From G020348185 sp964525045 (GTDB lineage: Bacteria; Nitrospirota; Nitrospiria; Nitrospirales; UBA8639): a stretch of DNA of 64,000 nt. Positions 15,452 to 24,012 of the stretch are shown here, piece after piece. The stretch spans positions 1-64,000 of the forward strand of contig CAZGFD010000004.1 of the NCBI GenBank assembly GCA_964525045.1, given 5' to 3'. The position numbers and the translations under genes are program-made. Below the pieces are notes generated by a model that saw nothing but the letters and a program-made list of their open reading frames with translations, made no database searches and had not been told where the DNA came from. How positions within the stretch are numbered: position 1 is the stretch's first letter; every line of letters begins with the position of its first letter.

Positions 15452-16600
15452 ATGGCACGGAAAGGACGAGTGGACCGGGGGTTAATTAGCAGAAAGAATA
15501 CGGCAGGAAAGGTAGTCTGGCATGTTCGCGTCGGAATTGGAGGAGGAAGGGAGCGATGGTTTGGCCCATTCTTCACCAAAACCGCCGCCCGACAGCACTA
15601 TGAAAAATGCAAAAATGAACAGGCCGAGGAACGATTTAACCCTGAACGGTATCGAAAAGGGAAATACGAACAACTGGCAAGTGTGATTGACCGGCATATG
15701 GCCGGGTTAAAGAAGAAAACCTATAGGGATGATATGCCCTACGCCCGGTGGTGGAAAGCCCGGTTAGGAGATTCAGGTATAAATACAATCACCCCGGAAG
15801 TCCTCGAAGAGGCCATGAGAGACCTTGAAGGGAAAGACCTACCAACTAATGGGGACTCCAGGAAGAAGGCGTACTCCCCGCAAACCGTCCTGCATTACAT
15901 GAAATTCCTACGGAAGGTGCTTAACGTGGCCGTGCGGGATGGGAAATTGGAGCGGAGTCCCTTCATGGGCATTAAGTTACCCAAGATTCCAACCGGCCAT
16001 ACGCGATTTCTTTCTCAAGACGAAGAAACCAGATTGCTGAACGCTCTTGGACCATTGTATGGGCCATGGGCACGGTTCGCCATTCTGACTGGGATGCGAA
16101 GTGCCGAACAATTTGGCATGCGGTGGACGGACATTACCCTGGACCGCGGCCAGGTTGTCCTCCCCGACACCAAAGCTAATGAGACTCAATACGTCTATTT
16201 GAACGCTGAAGCCGTCGGTATCTTGCGAACGTTCAATTCCTGGGAACGATCTGTGTGGGTCTTCCCCAGCCACAATCCCGCCTCCCCGATCGACAAGCGA
16301 AATTTTTACCATCGGATTTTTGTTAAAGCGGTGAGGGCGGCTGAACTGGAAGGGGTGACCTGGCATACCTTGCGGCATACGTTCGCGAGCCGGTTAGCCA
16401 TGAGTGGACAAACTGAGGGGACGATAGCTGCCCTACTTCGTCATTCCTCTACCCTGCTTGTGAAACGGTATGCGCACTTAAGCCCATCCCATCTCCAAAC
16501 GGCGGTGGAGACCGTCGCCACGTTTGGAACCAACGGGGTCACTTCAAACCGTGACGGAACCGTGACAGAGGAGAAGGTGGTGAGTGCTGAAGGAGGGTAA
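15452..16600 (+). CDS. int: Tyrosine-type site-specific integrase
   Basis: Predicted 382-residue recombinase that inserts and excises the element at tRNA-Gly. The N-terminal arm-binding region (1-60) is basic, residues about 73-165 form the SAM-like core-binding domain, and the catalytic domain holds the full active set: Arg216 (TGMRSAEQ), Lys241, His305 and Arg308 (HTLRH), His331 (LLRHSS) and the nucleophile Tyr340 (VKRYAHL). It is a complete, probably active enzyme. AAAAGGAG supports the start. The octamer repeats at 16547-16565 lie inside its last codons, as arm sites sometimes do. Confidence 0.95.
   Translation: MARKGRVDRGLISRKNTAGKVVWHVRVGIGGGRERWFGPFFTKTAARQHYEKCKNEQAEERFNPERYRKGKYEQLASVIDRHMAGLKKKTYRDDMPYARWWKARLGDSGINTITPEVLEEAMRDLEGKDLPTNGDSRKKAYSPQTVLHYMKFLRKVLNVAVRDGKLERSPFMGIKLPKIPTGHTRFLSQDEETRLLNALGPLYGPWARFAILTGMRSAEQFGMRWTDITLDRGQVVLPDTKANETQYVYLNAEAVGILRTFNSWERSVWVFPSHNPASPIDKRNFYHRIFVKAVRAAELEGVTWHTLRHTFASRLAMSGQTEGTIAALLRHSSTLLVKRYAHLSPSHLQTAVETVATFGTNGVTSNRDGTVTEEKVVSAEGG
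16547..16565 (+). repeat. Paired AACCGTGA repeats, candidate integrase arm sites (right)
   Basis: AACCGTGA occurs at 16547-16554 and 16558-16565, with the same octamer, 11-bp period and orientation as at 186-204. They lie 69 bp inside the right core and overlap the 3' end of the integrase gene. Confidence 0.55.
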
Positions 16601-16614
16601 GTCCTTGATTGTAT

Positions 16615-16689
16615 TGGAGCGGGTGAGGGGATTCGAACCCCCGACCAACGGCTTGGGAAGCCGATGCGCTACCACTGCGCTACACCCGC
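16615..16689 (-). tRNA. tRNA-Gly(CCC)
   Basis: A full cloverleaf can be drawn on the minus strand: acceptor GCGGGTG/CACCCGC (16683-16689 with 16619-16625), D-arm, anticodon loop TTCCCAA (anticodon CCC), T-loop TTCGAAT, discriminator U as usual for tRNA-Gly, and an encoded CCA at 16615-16617. The gene is intact because the element supplies the 3' part, and it is the attachment target of the element. Confidence 0.95.
16635..16662. repeat. Right attachment-site core (attR)
   Basis: These 28 bases are identical to 44-71 and lie inside tRNA-Gly, spanning the anticodon arm and the edge of the T-arm, 35 bases after the integrase stop codon. Confidence 0.9.
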
Positions 16690-16775
16690 TCTCATTGTGT
16701 GGATCTGGCATTCTAGGTTTGGGCGTGAAGTTAGTCAAGTTGAGGACTGTGGGGACGAGGGAGTTTTTTGTTTTA

Positions 16776-17999
16776 TCATTTTTCCATTTCGATTAAAGCG
16801 AATTTTCGTTTTCCGATTTTCATACGATACTGCCGGCCTTGATCGAGTTGGATTGTGCCGTTGGGATCGGAATGTTTCTTCCCATCAATTTGGACGGCAT
16901 TTTGAGCAATGAGCCGGCGGGCTTCGGCTTTGCTGGGAACTAAGCCCGTACGCATCAGCAAGTCAACCAATCCGATTTCAGGAGATGCAGAGTCGGATAG
17001 TTCTGTCTTTTTGATTTGCACTGTCACATCCGGATGTTCCGGAAAATCACGAGCTTGAAAGCGCTGCTTGAAATCCTCCTTGGCCTGAGAAACGCCGTTG
17101 GCCCCATGGTACTGAGCGACGAGGAATTCGGCCAGGGCCATTTTCGTTTCCATCGGATGTTGCTGCTTGATCGTGGCCAAGTCCTCATTGGTCAGGAGTT
17201 CGTAGTAGCGAAACATGAGATCATCGCTAATGGACATCACTTTCCCAAACATTTCTTCCGGTCGGTCTTCAAGGGCAATATAATTCCCAAAGCTCTTGCT
17301 CATTTTTCGAACGCCATCCGTTCCTTCAAGCAGGGGCATGGTCATCACGATTTGCGGTTTTTGGCCATAGGCTCGTTGGAGGTCGCGTCCCACAAGCAGA
17401 TTAAATTTTTGATCTGTTCCACCCAATTCCACATCCGCCTCCAATGCCACCGAATCGTACCCCTGAACTAAGGGATAGAGTAACTCATGGACGCTGATGG
17501 GTTTTTGCTCCCGATACCGATTGGCGAAGTCATCCCGCTCCAGCATGCGCGCGACACTGTAATGGGAACAGAGATGGACCATTTCTTCAGCAGGCATTCC
17601 TTTCATCCAACGACTGTTGAACTCAATTCGGGTTTTGTCAGGGTCCAGTATTTTAAAGATTTGTTTTTCGTACGTTTTTGCATTCTGCAAAACCTGGTCT
17701 TCTGTCAATGCCACCCGCGTTTCCGAAACGCCCGAGGGGTCCCCGATCCTTCCCGTAAAATCCCCGATGAGAAACATGACTTCGTGGCCAAGATCCTGAA
17801 AGTGTTTCAGCTTTTGGATGAGCACGGTGTGGCCGACATGGAGGTCGGGGGCGGTTGGATCAAAGCCGGCCTTGACTCGTAACGGACGATTTTCCTTTAG
17901 AGAGGCCGAAAGCTTTTCCTTCAGCTCATCAAGCTGAATCACCTCGACGGTTCCCCGAAGTATCAAGTCCAGTTGCCTGGTGAGTTCAGAAGCTGACAC
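16776..17999 (-). CDS. tyrS: Tyrosyl-tRNA synthetase
   Basis: Predicted 407-residue class I synthetase charging tRNA-Tyr. The HVGH version of the HIGH motif is at residues 54-57 and KMSKS at 232-236. FDPTAPDLHVGH, the family-specific ELGGTDQKFN block (191-200) and a C-terminal S4-like RNA-binding domain (from about 340, LMRTGLVPSKAEARRLI) are present. Its length is typical. It is the first chromosomal gene beside the integrated element, 12 bases upstream of it on the same strand ends the ComEA-like gene, and the two are probably co-transcribed. Confidence 0.97.
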   Translation of the reverse strand: MSASELTRQLDLILRGTVEVIQLDELKEKLSASLKENRPLRVKAGFDPTAPDLHVGHTVLIQKLKHFQDLGHEVMFLIGDFTGRIGDPSGVSETRVALTEDQVLQNAKTYEKQIFKILDPDKTRIEFNSRWMKGMPAEEMVHLCSHYSVARMLERDDFANRYREQKPISVHELLYPLVQGYDSVALEADVELGGTDQKFNLLVGRDLQRAYGQKPQIVMTMPLLEGTDGVRKMSKSFGNYIALEDRPEEMFGKVMSISDDLMFRYYELLTNEDLATIKQQHPMETKMALAEFLVAQYHGANGVSQAKEDFKQRFQARDFPEHPDVTVQIKKTELSDSASPEIGLVDLLMRTGLVPSKAEARRLIAQNAVQIDGKKHSDPNGTIQLDQGRQYRMKIGKRKFALIEMEK

Positions 18000-18011
18000 T
18001 GCCCTACCCCA

Positions 18012-18428
18012 TTATTTCCTAGTAAATTGAAAATCGTTTTGCGATTTGGTTTTGGCTGGTTGATTGATGGTAATAAACGGCCTTATCTGTGTGAGTTTCT
18101 TTTCCCCGATTCCCTCGACACCTTTCAGATCTTCAATGTCGCCAAAAGGCCCTTTCGATTCCCGGTGTTCAATGATTCGGCTGGCCAAAACGGGACCAAT
18201 TCCGGGAAGAGCTTGAAATGCTTCTTTTGTCCCCTGGTTAATATCCAAGGATGAAGAAAAAGCGGGTTTTTCCAGGTGGGGTGATACCTCGCGGGCCTGA
18301 GAAACAGAAGACGTCATGTGGTTGGCCTGTGGAACTGACCAACCAAACCATACAATGACGACCACCCCGATACTGAAGACAGACACCTTGATGAGAATGG
18401 ATTGGATCAAGGAGATTGAATTAATCAC
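18012..18428 (-). CDS. ComEA-like helix-hairpin-helix protein
   Basis: Predicted 138-residue envelope-anchored DNA-binding protein. One N-terminal membrane helix (about residues 10-30) is followed by a low-complexity linker and two helix-hairpin-helix motifs (FQALPGIGPVLASRIIEH and EDLKGVEGIGEKKLTQI, residues about 72-118). This is the ComEA layout used in binding incoming DNA at the surface. No other competence genes are in the window. Confidence 0.85.
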   Translation of the reverse strand: MINSISLIQSILIKVSVFSIGVVVIVWFGWSVPQANHMTSSVSQAREVSPHLEKPAFSSSLDINQGTKEAFQALPGIGPVLASRIIEHRESKGPFGDIEDLKGVEGIGEKKLTQIRPFITINQPAKTKSQNDFQFTRK

Positions 18429-18532
18429 GTTCGTTTTCTCGCCTGATGAATCGCGAGGCCTTTGACAAATCGGCCACCTCCATCATCATTCTGCCAATAT
18501 CGGATGGGCATGAATCATGCGGGTGTTGGAAT

Positions 18533-18919
18533 TCATGACGATTGTGTCTTGAGAAATTCCTGGTACTGCTCTGCCGTCATCAATTTCTCCACTTCCGAGG
18601 CATTCGACATTTCCAACACTGCAATCCACCCTTTGCCGTAAGGATCCTGATTGACCAATTCCGGCTGGTCCTGCAATTCTTCATTGACTCGAAGAACTTT
18701 TCCGGACAGGGGTGTATAAATCGTGGAAGTCGCTTTGGTCGATTCCACCTCCCCTATCTCCTGATCCGCGGAAACGGTGATCCCCACCTTGGGGGCTTCA
18801 ATGAAAACCACATCACCCAGTGCATCCTGAGCGAATTCGCTAATTCCTAACGTGGCTTCCCGCCCTTCGACCCGAACCCACTCATGTTCCTTGTGAAACC
18901 GTAAATCAGTCGGTTCCAT
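18533..18919 (-). CDS. gcvH: Glycine cleavage system H protein
   Basis: Predicted 128-residue lipoyl carrier of the glycine cleavage complex; it shuttles the aminomethyl group between the P, T and L proteins. The lipoylation site is Lys62 in GEVESTKATSTIYTPL, within a typical biotinyl/lipoyl barrel that begins HEWVRVEG and contains DALGDVVFIEAP. Full length. The other gcv genes are not in the window. H-like proteins can also take part in lipoate transfer. Confidence 0.95.
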   Translation of the reverse strand: MEPTDLRFHKEHEWVRVEGREATLGISEFAQDALGDVVFIEAPKVGITVSADQEIGEVESTKATSTIYTPLSGKVLRVNEELQDQPELVNQDPYGKGWIAVLEMSNASEVEKLMTAEQYQEFLKTQSS

Positions 18920-19103
18920 GAGATCCTCCCAGTATGAGTTAATATCACGACAAGATTATTTTAGTTTCAATTTTCAGGTTTCAATACTCACCTTACAAGT
19001 TTTGAAATTCAAGTTTCGGATTTTCGGATAAACCATTTTATTCTTTAAACTTGGAACTAGAACCTTAGAACTTTTCTTGAGTTGGGTTCTAATTTAGGAT
19101 GCC

Positions 19104-20630
19104 TTATTTGTCAAGAAAAGTTTGCAGATCATAGAGCTGGGAAACATTTTCCAAATGTCTGGCTTGAGGGGAACCGGATACCAGGGTTTGATTGGTCTTC
19201 CCCCCCCACGGCATTTTGAGCCAGATTCGGGCCGGATTTTGGAGGACCACAGTCATCCGATCGACAAGTGTGCGGGATTCATTGAAAAATTCCTCCCGTG
19301 CGATAGAAGTTGGGGGACTTGGCTGTGACTGAATTGTACGACCTGACTGAAGGGTGATGAGAAAATACCGAAAACTTTTTTGTTTGGCTTCAAGAAAATC
19401 CTCACTGAACTGAGTCAACGCCGTAAGAGGATCTTCGATACTTTCGGGATGCAATTCAAGACCGAAGGAGAATGCTGGCTTGTGTTCATGGACCTGATCC
19501 ATAAGGCCCTGCAATACTATCAGCCGTTGCCGGGCTTTCCATCCTATCCAACGCCAAAATCCGGCGGCTTCCGTTGCCGACACCCTGACACGGGGATTCG
19601 TATTTGGAGCAGTTTGGGAATTTCGCTGACTCCCGCCATTTTCGAATACCCTGTGAGGGTTCATTTGGGTGTGAAATGTTTTGTTGAAGGTATCAACCGA
19701 ACCAGGCGTAAATCCGTCATACATACCCATTGAAGCCTCGGCAAGGAACACGATCCCATCAATTCCGGAATCGGTCATTTTCTTCATTTCATACGCCATC
19801 AACTTTTGATATTGAGGATGAAAGATATCAAAATACCGAGAGGGTTGGACCTTCCCGGACACCGGACTAAACGATCCGTCCAGCCACTGCTTTGGTGATC
19901 TCGAATCCAGATACCCCAAGCAGCGGAGATTAATCCCCGCAATGGCCAAAAGGCCCTGTTGATGAACTTGAGTCACAGATACACCTAATTGGCTTTGGGT
20001 AGAAACGTCTCTGGTTTTCACGGCGGGTTGGGTGTGTGGCACCGACTTCTCGGGACACCCGAAATCAACCAGCACACTCGTGACTCCTTCTTGAACCAGT
20101 CTTTCAAGGGTCGCCCGGTCATTCCCCAGCCTGGAAAACTGTGGAAGTGAAATGCGAACAACATTGATGGGCTCTGATGGAGTGCCGACCTTCTTTAGGC
20201 GCAGTTCGAGTGCATCGATACGCTTAGAAACGTCTTGTTTTTCCTGGCCGGGTGGTAATTCCTTGGAAATTAGTTGGTATTGCTTGAGAGCGGCTCGAAT
20301 TTTTCCAGTCCTTTCATAGGACTGGGCCAGCAGCCCTCGCACTTCCCTCTCCCTCGGTGACTGGGGATGAACTGATAAAAAACGATTCAGGTCGTTAATG
20401 ACCTTCGAATCCCGACCCTGTTCAAAATCAACACGAGCGTTGCGGAGAACCTGCTCCTGGGCCTTCCGGTCAAGATCCTGGGACCTATCTTGACGATGAG
20501 AGGGTTTACTGCAACCGGCGACAATCAAGAAAAAAATCATCACCGGAATAACCAACACGTATTTCGCGCCAAAGATGTTGTGCATTTCCGAGAAGAAACT
20601 CCTCTCTTCTTCCAAAGAACGGACGGGCAT
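19104..20630 (-). CDS. Lipoprotein with TPR-like and GHL-type hydrolase-like domain
   Basis: Predicted 508-residue exported lipoprotein. A lipobox (FFLIVAGC) follows a hydrophobic segment. An ATG at 20585 just before that segment gives a more normal signal peptide than the start at 20630. Residues about 55-145 are tetratricopeptide-like (VINDLNRFLSVHPQSPREREVR). The rest resembles the glycosyl-hydrolase-like C-terminal domain of PgaB (HQQGLLAIAGINLRCLGYL, then RYFDIFHPQYQKLMAYEMKK and SGIDGIVFLAEAS). Polysaccharide processing is plausible but not established, and no pga-type neighbours are seen. Confidence 0.65.
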   Translation of the reverse strand: MPVRSLEEERSFFSEMHNIFGAKYVLVIPVMIFFLIVAGCSKPSHRQDRSQDLDRKAQEQVLRNARVDFEQGRDSKVINDLNRFLSVHPQSPREREVRGLLAQSYERTGKIRAALKQYQLISKELPPGQEKQDVSKRIDALELRLKKVGTPSEPINVVRISLPQFSRLGNDRATLERLVQEGVTSVLVDFGCPEKSVPHTQPAVKTRDVSTQSQLGVSVTQVHQQGLLAIAGINLRCLGYLDSRSPKQWLDGSFSPVSGKVQPSRYFDIFHPQYQKLMAYEMKKMTDSGIDGIVFLAEASMGMYDGFTPGSVDTFNKTFHTQMNPHRVFENGGSQRNSQTAPNTNPRVRVSATEAAGFWRWIGWKARQRLIVLQGLMDQVHEHKPAFSFGLELHPESIEDPLTALTQFSEDFLEAKQKSFRYFLITLQSGRTIQSQPSPPTSIAREEFFNESRTLVDRMTVVLQNPARIWLKMPWGGKTNQTLVSGSPQARHLENVSQLYDLQTFLDK

Positions 20631-20644
20631 GCGTGCGGCGCGCC

Positions 20645-21067
20645 CTACCGTTCCACCAGGTCGGTCGTCGAAAAAAAGTACCCCATTTCAAATTGCGCCG
20701 TCTCCGAAGAATCGGACCCATGGACCGCATTCGCCTCAATGGACGCTCCATGGACCTTCCGGATCGTTCCCGGTTCCGCCTTTTTGGGATCAGTGGCCCC
20801 CATGAGGTCACGATGCCGTTTAATCGCGTCATCACCTTCCAACACTAATACGACTACCGGCCCCGACGACATAAAAGAAGTCAGTTCGTGGAAAAATGGA
20901 CGCTCCCGGTGGACCGCATAAAACCCCTCAGCCATGGCTTTACTCAACCTCAACATTTTTATGGCCAAGGGATGAAGCCCGGCTTTCTCATACCGCTGTA
21001 TAATATCTCCGATCACCTGTTTTTCAACAGCATCCGGCTTAATAATCGCAAGAGTCTTCTCCTTCAT
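20645..21067 (-). CDS. ndk: Nucleoside diphosphate kinase
   Basis: Predicted 140-residue enzyme that transfers the gamma-phosphate between nucleoside triphosphates and diphosphates. The motif NAVHGSDSSE holds the phosphorylated His (His116), and TLAIIKPDAV is the conserved start. The ATG at 21067 gives the family's usual length and is preceded by AAAGGG; a longer frame starting at 21106 is unlikely. It lies 14 bases upstream of the lipoprotein frame on the same strand. Confidence 0.96.
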   Translation of the reverse strand: MKEKTLAIIKPDAVEKQVIGDIIQRYEKAGLHPLAIKMLRLSKAMAEGFYAVHRERPFFHELTSFMSSGPVVVLVLEGDDAIKRHRDLMGATDPKKAEPGTIRKVHGASIEANAVHGSDSSETAQFEMGYFFSTTDLVER

Positions 21068-21169
21068 ACACATGATCCCTTTCTGTAAATGTTTAGTGGA
21101 GGACAAAAGACGAGAACAACGAAATACGATATTTGTCTGGGCAAGCGTTCTGTCAGGTTCCCAATACCA

Positions 21170-22480
21170 TCACTCTGAGTCTTTGTCTAGTATCGCAATC
21201 ACTTCACTTGGCTTTAATGTTAACGGTTCGACAAAATTTTCGAATTGACCCTTGCTGTCAATCCAACTGACAAACGCCACCTTCATATTGTGGCTATTCA
21301 CGGGCAGCATATCCCTCGATAGAACCTGTTCACTTGAGGCATGGATGTTGACAGCGATGATGCCCCGTTTCCCGGGTTCCCTATCAGAGGAACGTTCGAG
21401 AACCAGGAGCTGTGGAGACGGAACCGGAATCCGCGTTAGTGTCCCTTCTCCCTGAAAAAGAGGTGTCCGCACTTTGAACTGATTCACGGCCTGAATGAAC
21501 GAACTCAGATCAAAATGAGGCGTTTCCCAATCCGTTGATCGAGTTTCGACAACATGTAATCGTTTGGTGAACCCATATTCGTAACCGACCGGCATCATGA
21601 GACCACTAGAAAACAAGGCGGCAAACGCATAACGTTGCCGTTGAATGGTTTCGTTTCCAGCTGATTCCTTGGCTAATCGCTCTGTATCATGGGTTTCAGG
21701 AAACGAAATGGACGGTAAATCTCCAAACTCCTCATGCTGGTCAAGGCACCATGAATCATGGAAATTCCACCACTTGGAACTATTACAAAAAAACTGGAAG
21801 CCAGCTTTACGCAGTGCCCGCGTCTGTTCGACCGTTCCTCCTAAATTTTCCGCCCAAAACACCACTTCTGGATGACCTCGACGAACCTTATCGATTAAAT
21901 ACTGCCAGAGTTCTACGGGAACTTGATGGGCCGCATCACAGCGAAATCCCTCGAACCCGATCGCGATGTAGGTTTCAATGAGCCTTTCCCAATAATCCCA
22001 CAGTTCCTTTCGGGCAGACGAATCTCGATTATCGATTTCAGCAAGATCCTTCCAGACCGTCCTGTTCTCGGGATTTTGAGGGTCAACGGCAAAAGGATGT
22101 TGAACCTGTCCGTGGGCATCCCGAACATACCACTCAGGATGCTCGTGGACCAATGGGGAATCAAACGCCGTATGGTTGATGACTAAATCAATCATTGGAT
22201 GGACCCCACTCTCCCGTATTCCACGAATGACGGGAGCAAGATCCATAAGCGAACGATCGGGTGAACCATCCGGACTAAAGGCGGGATTCAGTCGGTAATA
22301 ATCTTTTGTCGAGTACAAACTCCCCGAAAACCCGGGATAATTGAGCGGATTCAGATATAGCCAATTGAACCCCAGGGATGACGCACGAACCGCATGAGGG
22401 ACCCATCGATCGAAGGGACCGACCAAGGGCGGGAAAAGATTATAGATGAGCGGGGTGTTGAAAAAGATTTCAGATTTCAT
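21170..22480 (-). CDS. GH13 alpha-amylase-family enzyme
   Basis: Predicted 436-residue TIM-barrel glycosidase or transferase without a signal peptide, so probably cytosolic. Family motifs are in order: MIDLVINHTA (region I), GFEGFRCDAAH with the probable nucleophile Asp (region II), VVFWAENLGG with the acid/base Glu (region III) and ISFPETHDTERL (region IV). Its N-terminal architecture (LGFNWLYLNPLNYPGFSGS) is closer to GlgE-like or maltosyltransferase enzymes than to classical amylases. Trehalose or glycogen metabolism is a reasonable guess. The exact substrate is unknown. Confidence 0.85.
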   Translation of the reverse strand: MKSEIFFNTPLIYNLFPPLVGPFDRWVPHAVRASSLGFNWLYLNPLNYPGFSGSLYSTKDYYRLNPAFSPDGSPDRSLMDLAPVIRGIRESGVHPMIDLVINHTAFDSPLVHEHPEWYVRDAHGQVQHPFAVDPQNPENRTVWKDLAEIDNRDSSARKELWDYWERLIETYIAIGFEGFRCDAAHQVPVELWQYLIDKVRRGHPEVVFWAENLGGTVEQTRALRKAGFQFFCNSSKWWNFHDSWCLDQHEEFGDLPSISFPETHDTERLAKESAGNETIQRQRYAFAALFSSGLMMPVGYEYGFTKRLHVVETRSTDWETPHFDLSSFIQAVNQFKVRTPLFQGEGTLTRIPVPSPQLLVLERSSDREPGKRGIIAVNIHASSEQVLSRDMLPVNSHNMKVAFVSWIDSKGQFENFVEPLTLKPSEVIAILDKDSE

Positions 22481-22516
22481 ATCTCAGACTTTGAACTGTC
22501 AACCCTGGACACCACA

Positions 22517-23890
22517 TTACGAGCATACTTTAGACGGGCGAGTGTCTGCTCCGAAATCCTTAGTCAGTTCCATTCGCGCCACTTGCTTCACATTTGCACA
22601 GAGATCTCCCAAGCCCGGCGTGATAAGCCGAAACGGTCCTCCATTTTTCGCCGGAAGGGGTTCCCCATCAAGTTCATAAATTAAAATGCCATAATCCCGT
22701 ACCTGCTCCAACGTCAGACAGGCTGAGTATTTGCCGTCACCCGAATGAAAGGTGGCATACTTGGTTCCGACCTGAAGCGTCGCCATATCAAGCAATCCCT
22801 CTAGACGAATTCCCCTTCCCCGCAGGCCGGGACTCACCTCTCCAACATCCCGCACTTGATACTCCGACGGCAATGTGGCTAATACGCTGACATCCAACGT
22901 CAGCGACTGGATCACCTCTCCCTCAATTTGCAAGGTATCGGGTCTGGGAATCTTTTGTTCCGTCACCACTTTTACTATCCCGGTTAAGGCCTCATTCAGA
23001 GGGGTGGGGATCCCAAATTCTTGTCCCTTTTTTGCAATATACCCGTTGAGATAGTCAATCTCGGTTGGACGACCGGCCTTCCAATCATCGTACATGGACG
23101 TGTGAATGTCCCTAATCTCTTGCGACCATTGAATCACCTTCTCGGCTATATCATCATCCAGGGGTATCCTGTGCGCCATCGCGACGGCCGAGACTTCGCT
23201 GACAATGTTGGATATCACAGATGTCATTTCAGGACGATCCAACGCTTCCGACACTCTATCATCAATCAACACCGTCAGTGGGTTAAAGACGCAATTCCAA
23301 CACATTTTGTCCCATTTAGCTTTCCGAATATCCTCGCTCACCTGACATGGTACGCCCGCCTTTGTAAATAGATCGACAAGATGATGAAGCCGGGGAGTTT
23401 CATGGCCCATGATTTCTCCAACCATGACGGTTCCACGTTTATAATGCTCAATGATTCCAGGCTCAATGATTTTCGAATAAATAAATGCCACTCCGCCAAG
23501 GACCCGCTCCCTCCCAAACCGTTGAATGAGCTCCTCTTCACACGTGACGCCATTTTGAAGGGTAAGAATCGTGGTCTCGTCCCGGATAATCGGTTCGATC
23601 TGACGACAGGCTTCATCGAGGTCGTAGGCTTTTACCCCTAAAATGACCAGATCAGGGGAGGAAAGCTCCTTCGGATCTGAGGCTACTTGAGGGTGAACGG
23701 TCCACGTTCCCAAAAGGGTGCTTCGAATCGTCAAGCCCTTTTTTTGGATTACTGCAGCAGTGCGGGGCCTAAGGAAAAAGGACACATGTGGATGAACCTG
23801 GGCTAACCGCGCACCGAAAAATCCCCCGACCGCCCCTGCACCGACAATGGTAATGCGGTTCACTTCTTCAACACCCACTTTTCTAAACAC
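22517..23890 (-). CDS. Ketopantoate reductase fused to a sulfite-oxidase-like domain
   Basis: Predicted 457 residues with a GTG start. Residues 1-315 are a complete PanE/ApbA: ITIVGAGAVGGFFGARLA (NADP-binding loop 13-30), TLQNGV, the catalytic-helix region IRKAKWDKMCWNCVFNPLT and the substrate block GRPTEIDYLNGYI (residues 273-285). Residues about 322-442 add a domain resembling the molybdopterin-binding fold of sulfite-oxidase-type proteins (RGIRLEGLLDMA, FHSGDGKYSACLTLE, GEPLPAKNGGPFRLITPG and VKQVARMEL). The cysteine that ligates molybdenum in active members is not seen at its expected place, so the domain may be non-catalytic. PanE makes pantoate for coenzyme A; the reason for the fusion is unknown. 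Confidence 0.8.
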   Translation of the reverse strand: MFRKVGVEEVNRITIVGAGAVGGFFGARLAQVHPHVSFFLRPRTAAVIQKKGLTIRSTLLGTWTVHPQVASDPKELSSPDLVILGVKAYDLDEACRQIEPIIRDETTILTLQNGVTCEEELIQRFGRERVLGGVAFIYSKIIEPGIIEHYKRGTVMVGEIMGHETPRLHHLVDLFTKAGVPCQVSEDIRKAKWDKMCWNCVFNPLTVLIDDRVSEALDRPEMTSVISNIVSEVSAVAMAHRIPLDDDIAEKVIQWSQEIRDIHTSMYDDWKAGRPTEIDYLNGYIAKKGQEFGIPTPLNEALTGIVKVVTEQKIPRPDTLQIEGEVIQSLTLDVSVLATLPSEYQVRDVGEVSPGLRGRGIRLEGLLDMATLQVGTKYATFHSGDGKYSACLTLEQVRDYGILIYELDGEPLPAKNGGPFRLITPGLGDLCANVKQVARMELTKDFGADTRPSKVCS

Positions 23891-24012
23891 TTTTCCATTG
23901 GCCCACTATAACATAAGTATGTCTTTTTCCGATTTCGGGTCCACAGTATGATATAGTGACTCCTCGCCGGATGTCCCCAGACACTGGTGTTTTTAACCTT
24001 GAGGGATGTGAC

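Larger units (their letters stand above)
44..16662. mobile_element. Integrated phage-satellite-like element (or degraded prophage) in tRNA-Gly
   Basis: The segment is bounded by a 28-bp perfect direct repeat, the right copy of which lies inside tRNA-Gly(CCC). It has a tyrosine integrase next to that tRNA, a primase/helicase-like replication module, small and large terminase genes, and a minus-strand cargo block of HEPN, nuclease and membrane-protein genes. I see no portal, capsid, tail or lysis genes. Phages of the GpA-terminase type normally have portal and capsid genes directly after the large terminase, so the element is either a satellite that borrows virions or a prophage that lost its structural genes. 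The mostly plus-strand backbone with one opposite-strand, AT-richer insert suggests the cargo (10.1-14.6 kb) came separately. The boundaries are well supported; the lifestyle is inference. Confidence 0.88.

Noticed and set aside
18955..19103. AT-rich spacer with an imperfect TAGAACC/GGGTTCTA inverted repeat between gcvH and the lipoprotein gene
   Set aside because: The pairing is weak and has no consistent loop or U-tract, so I do not call a terminator.
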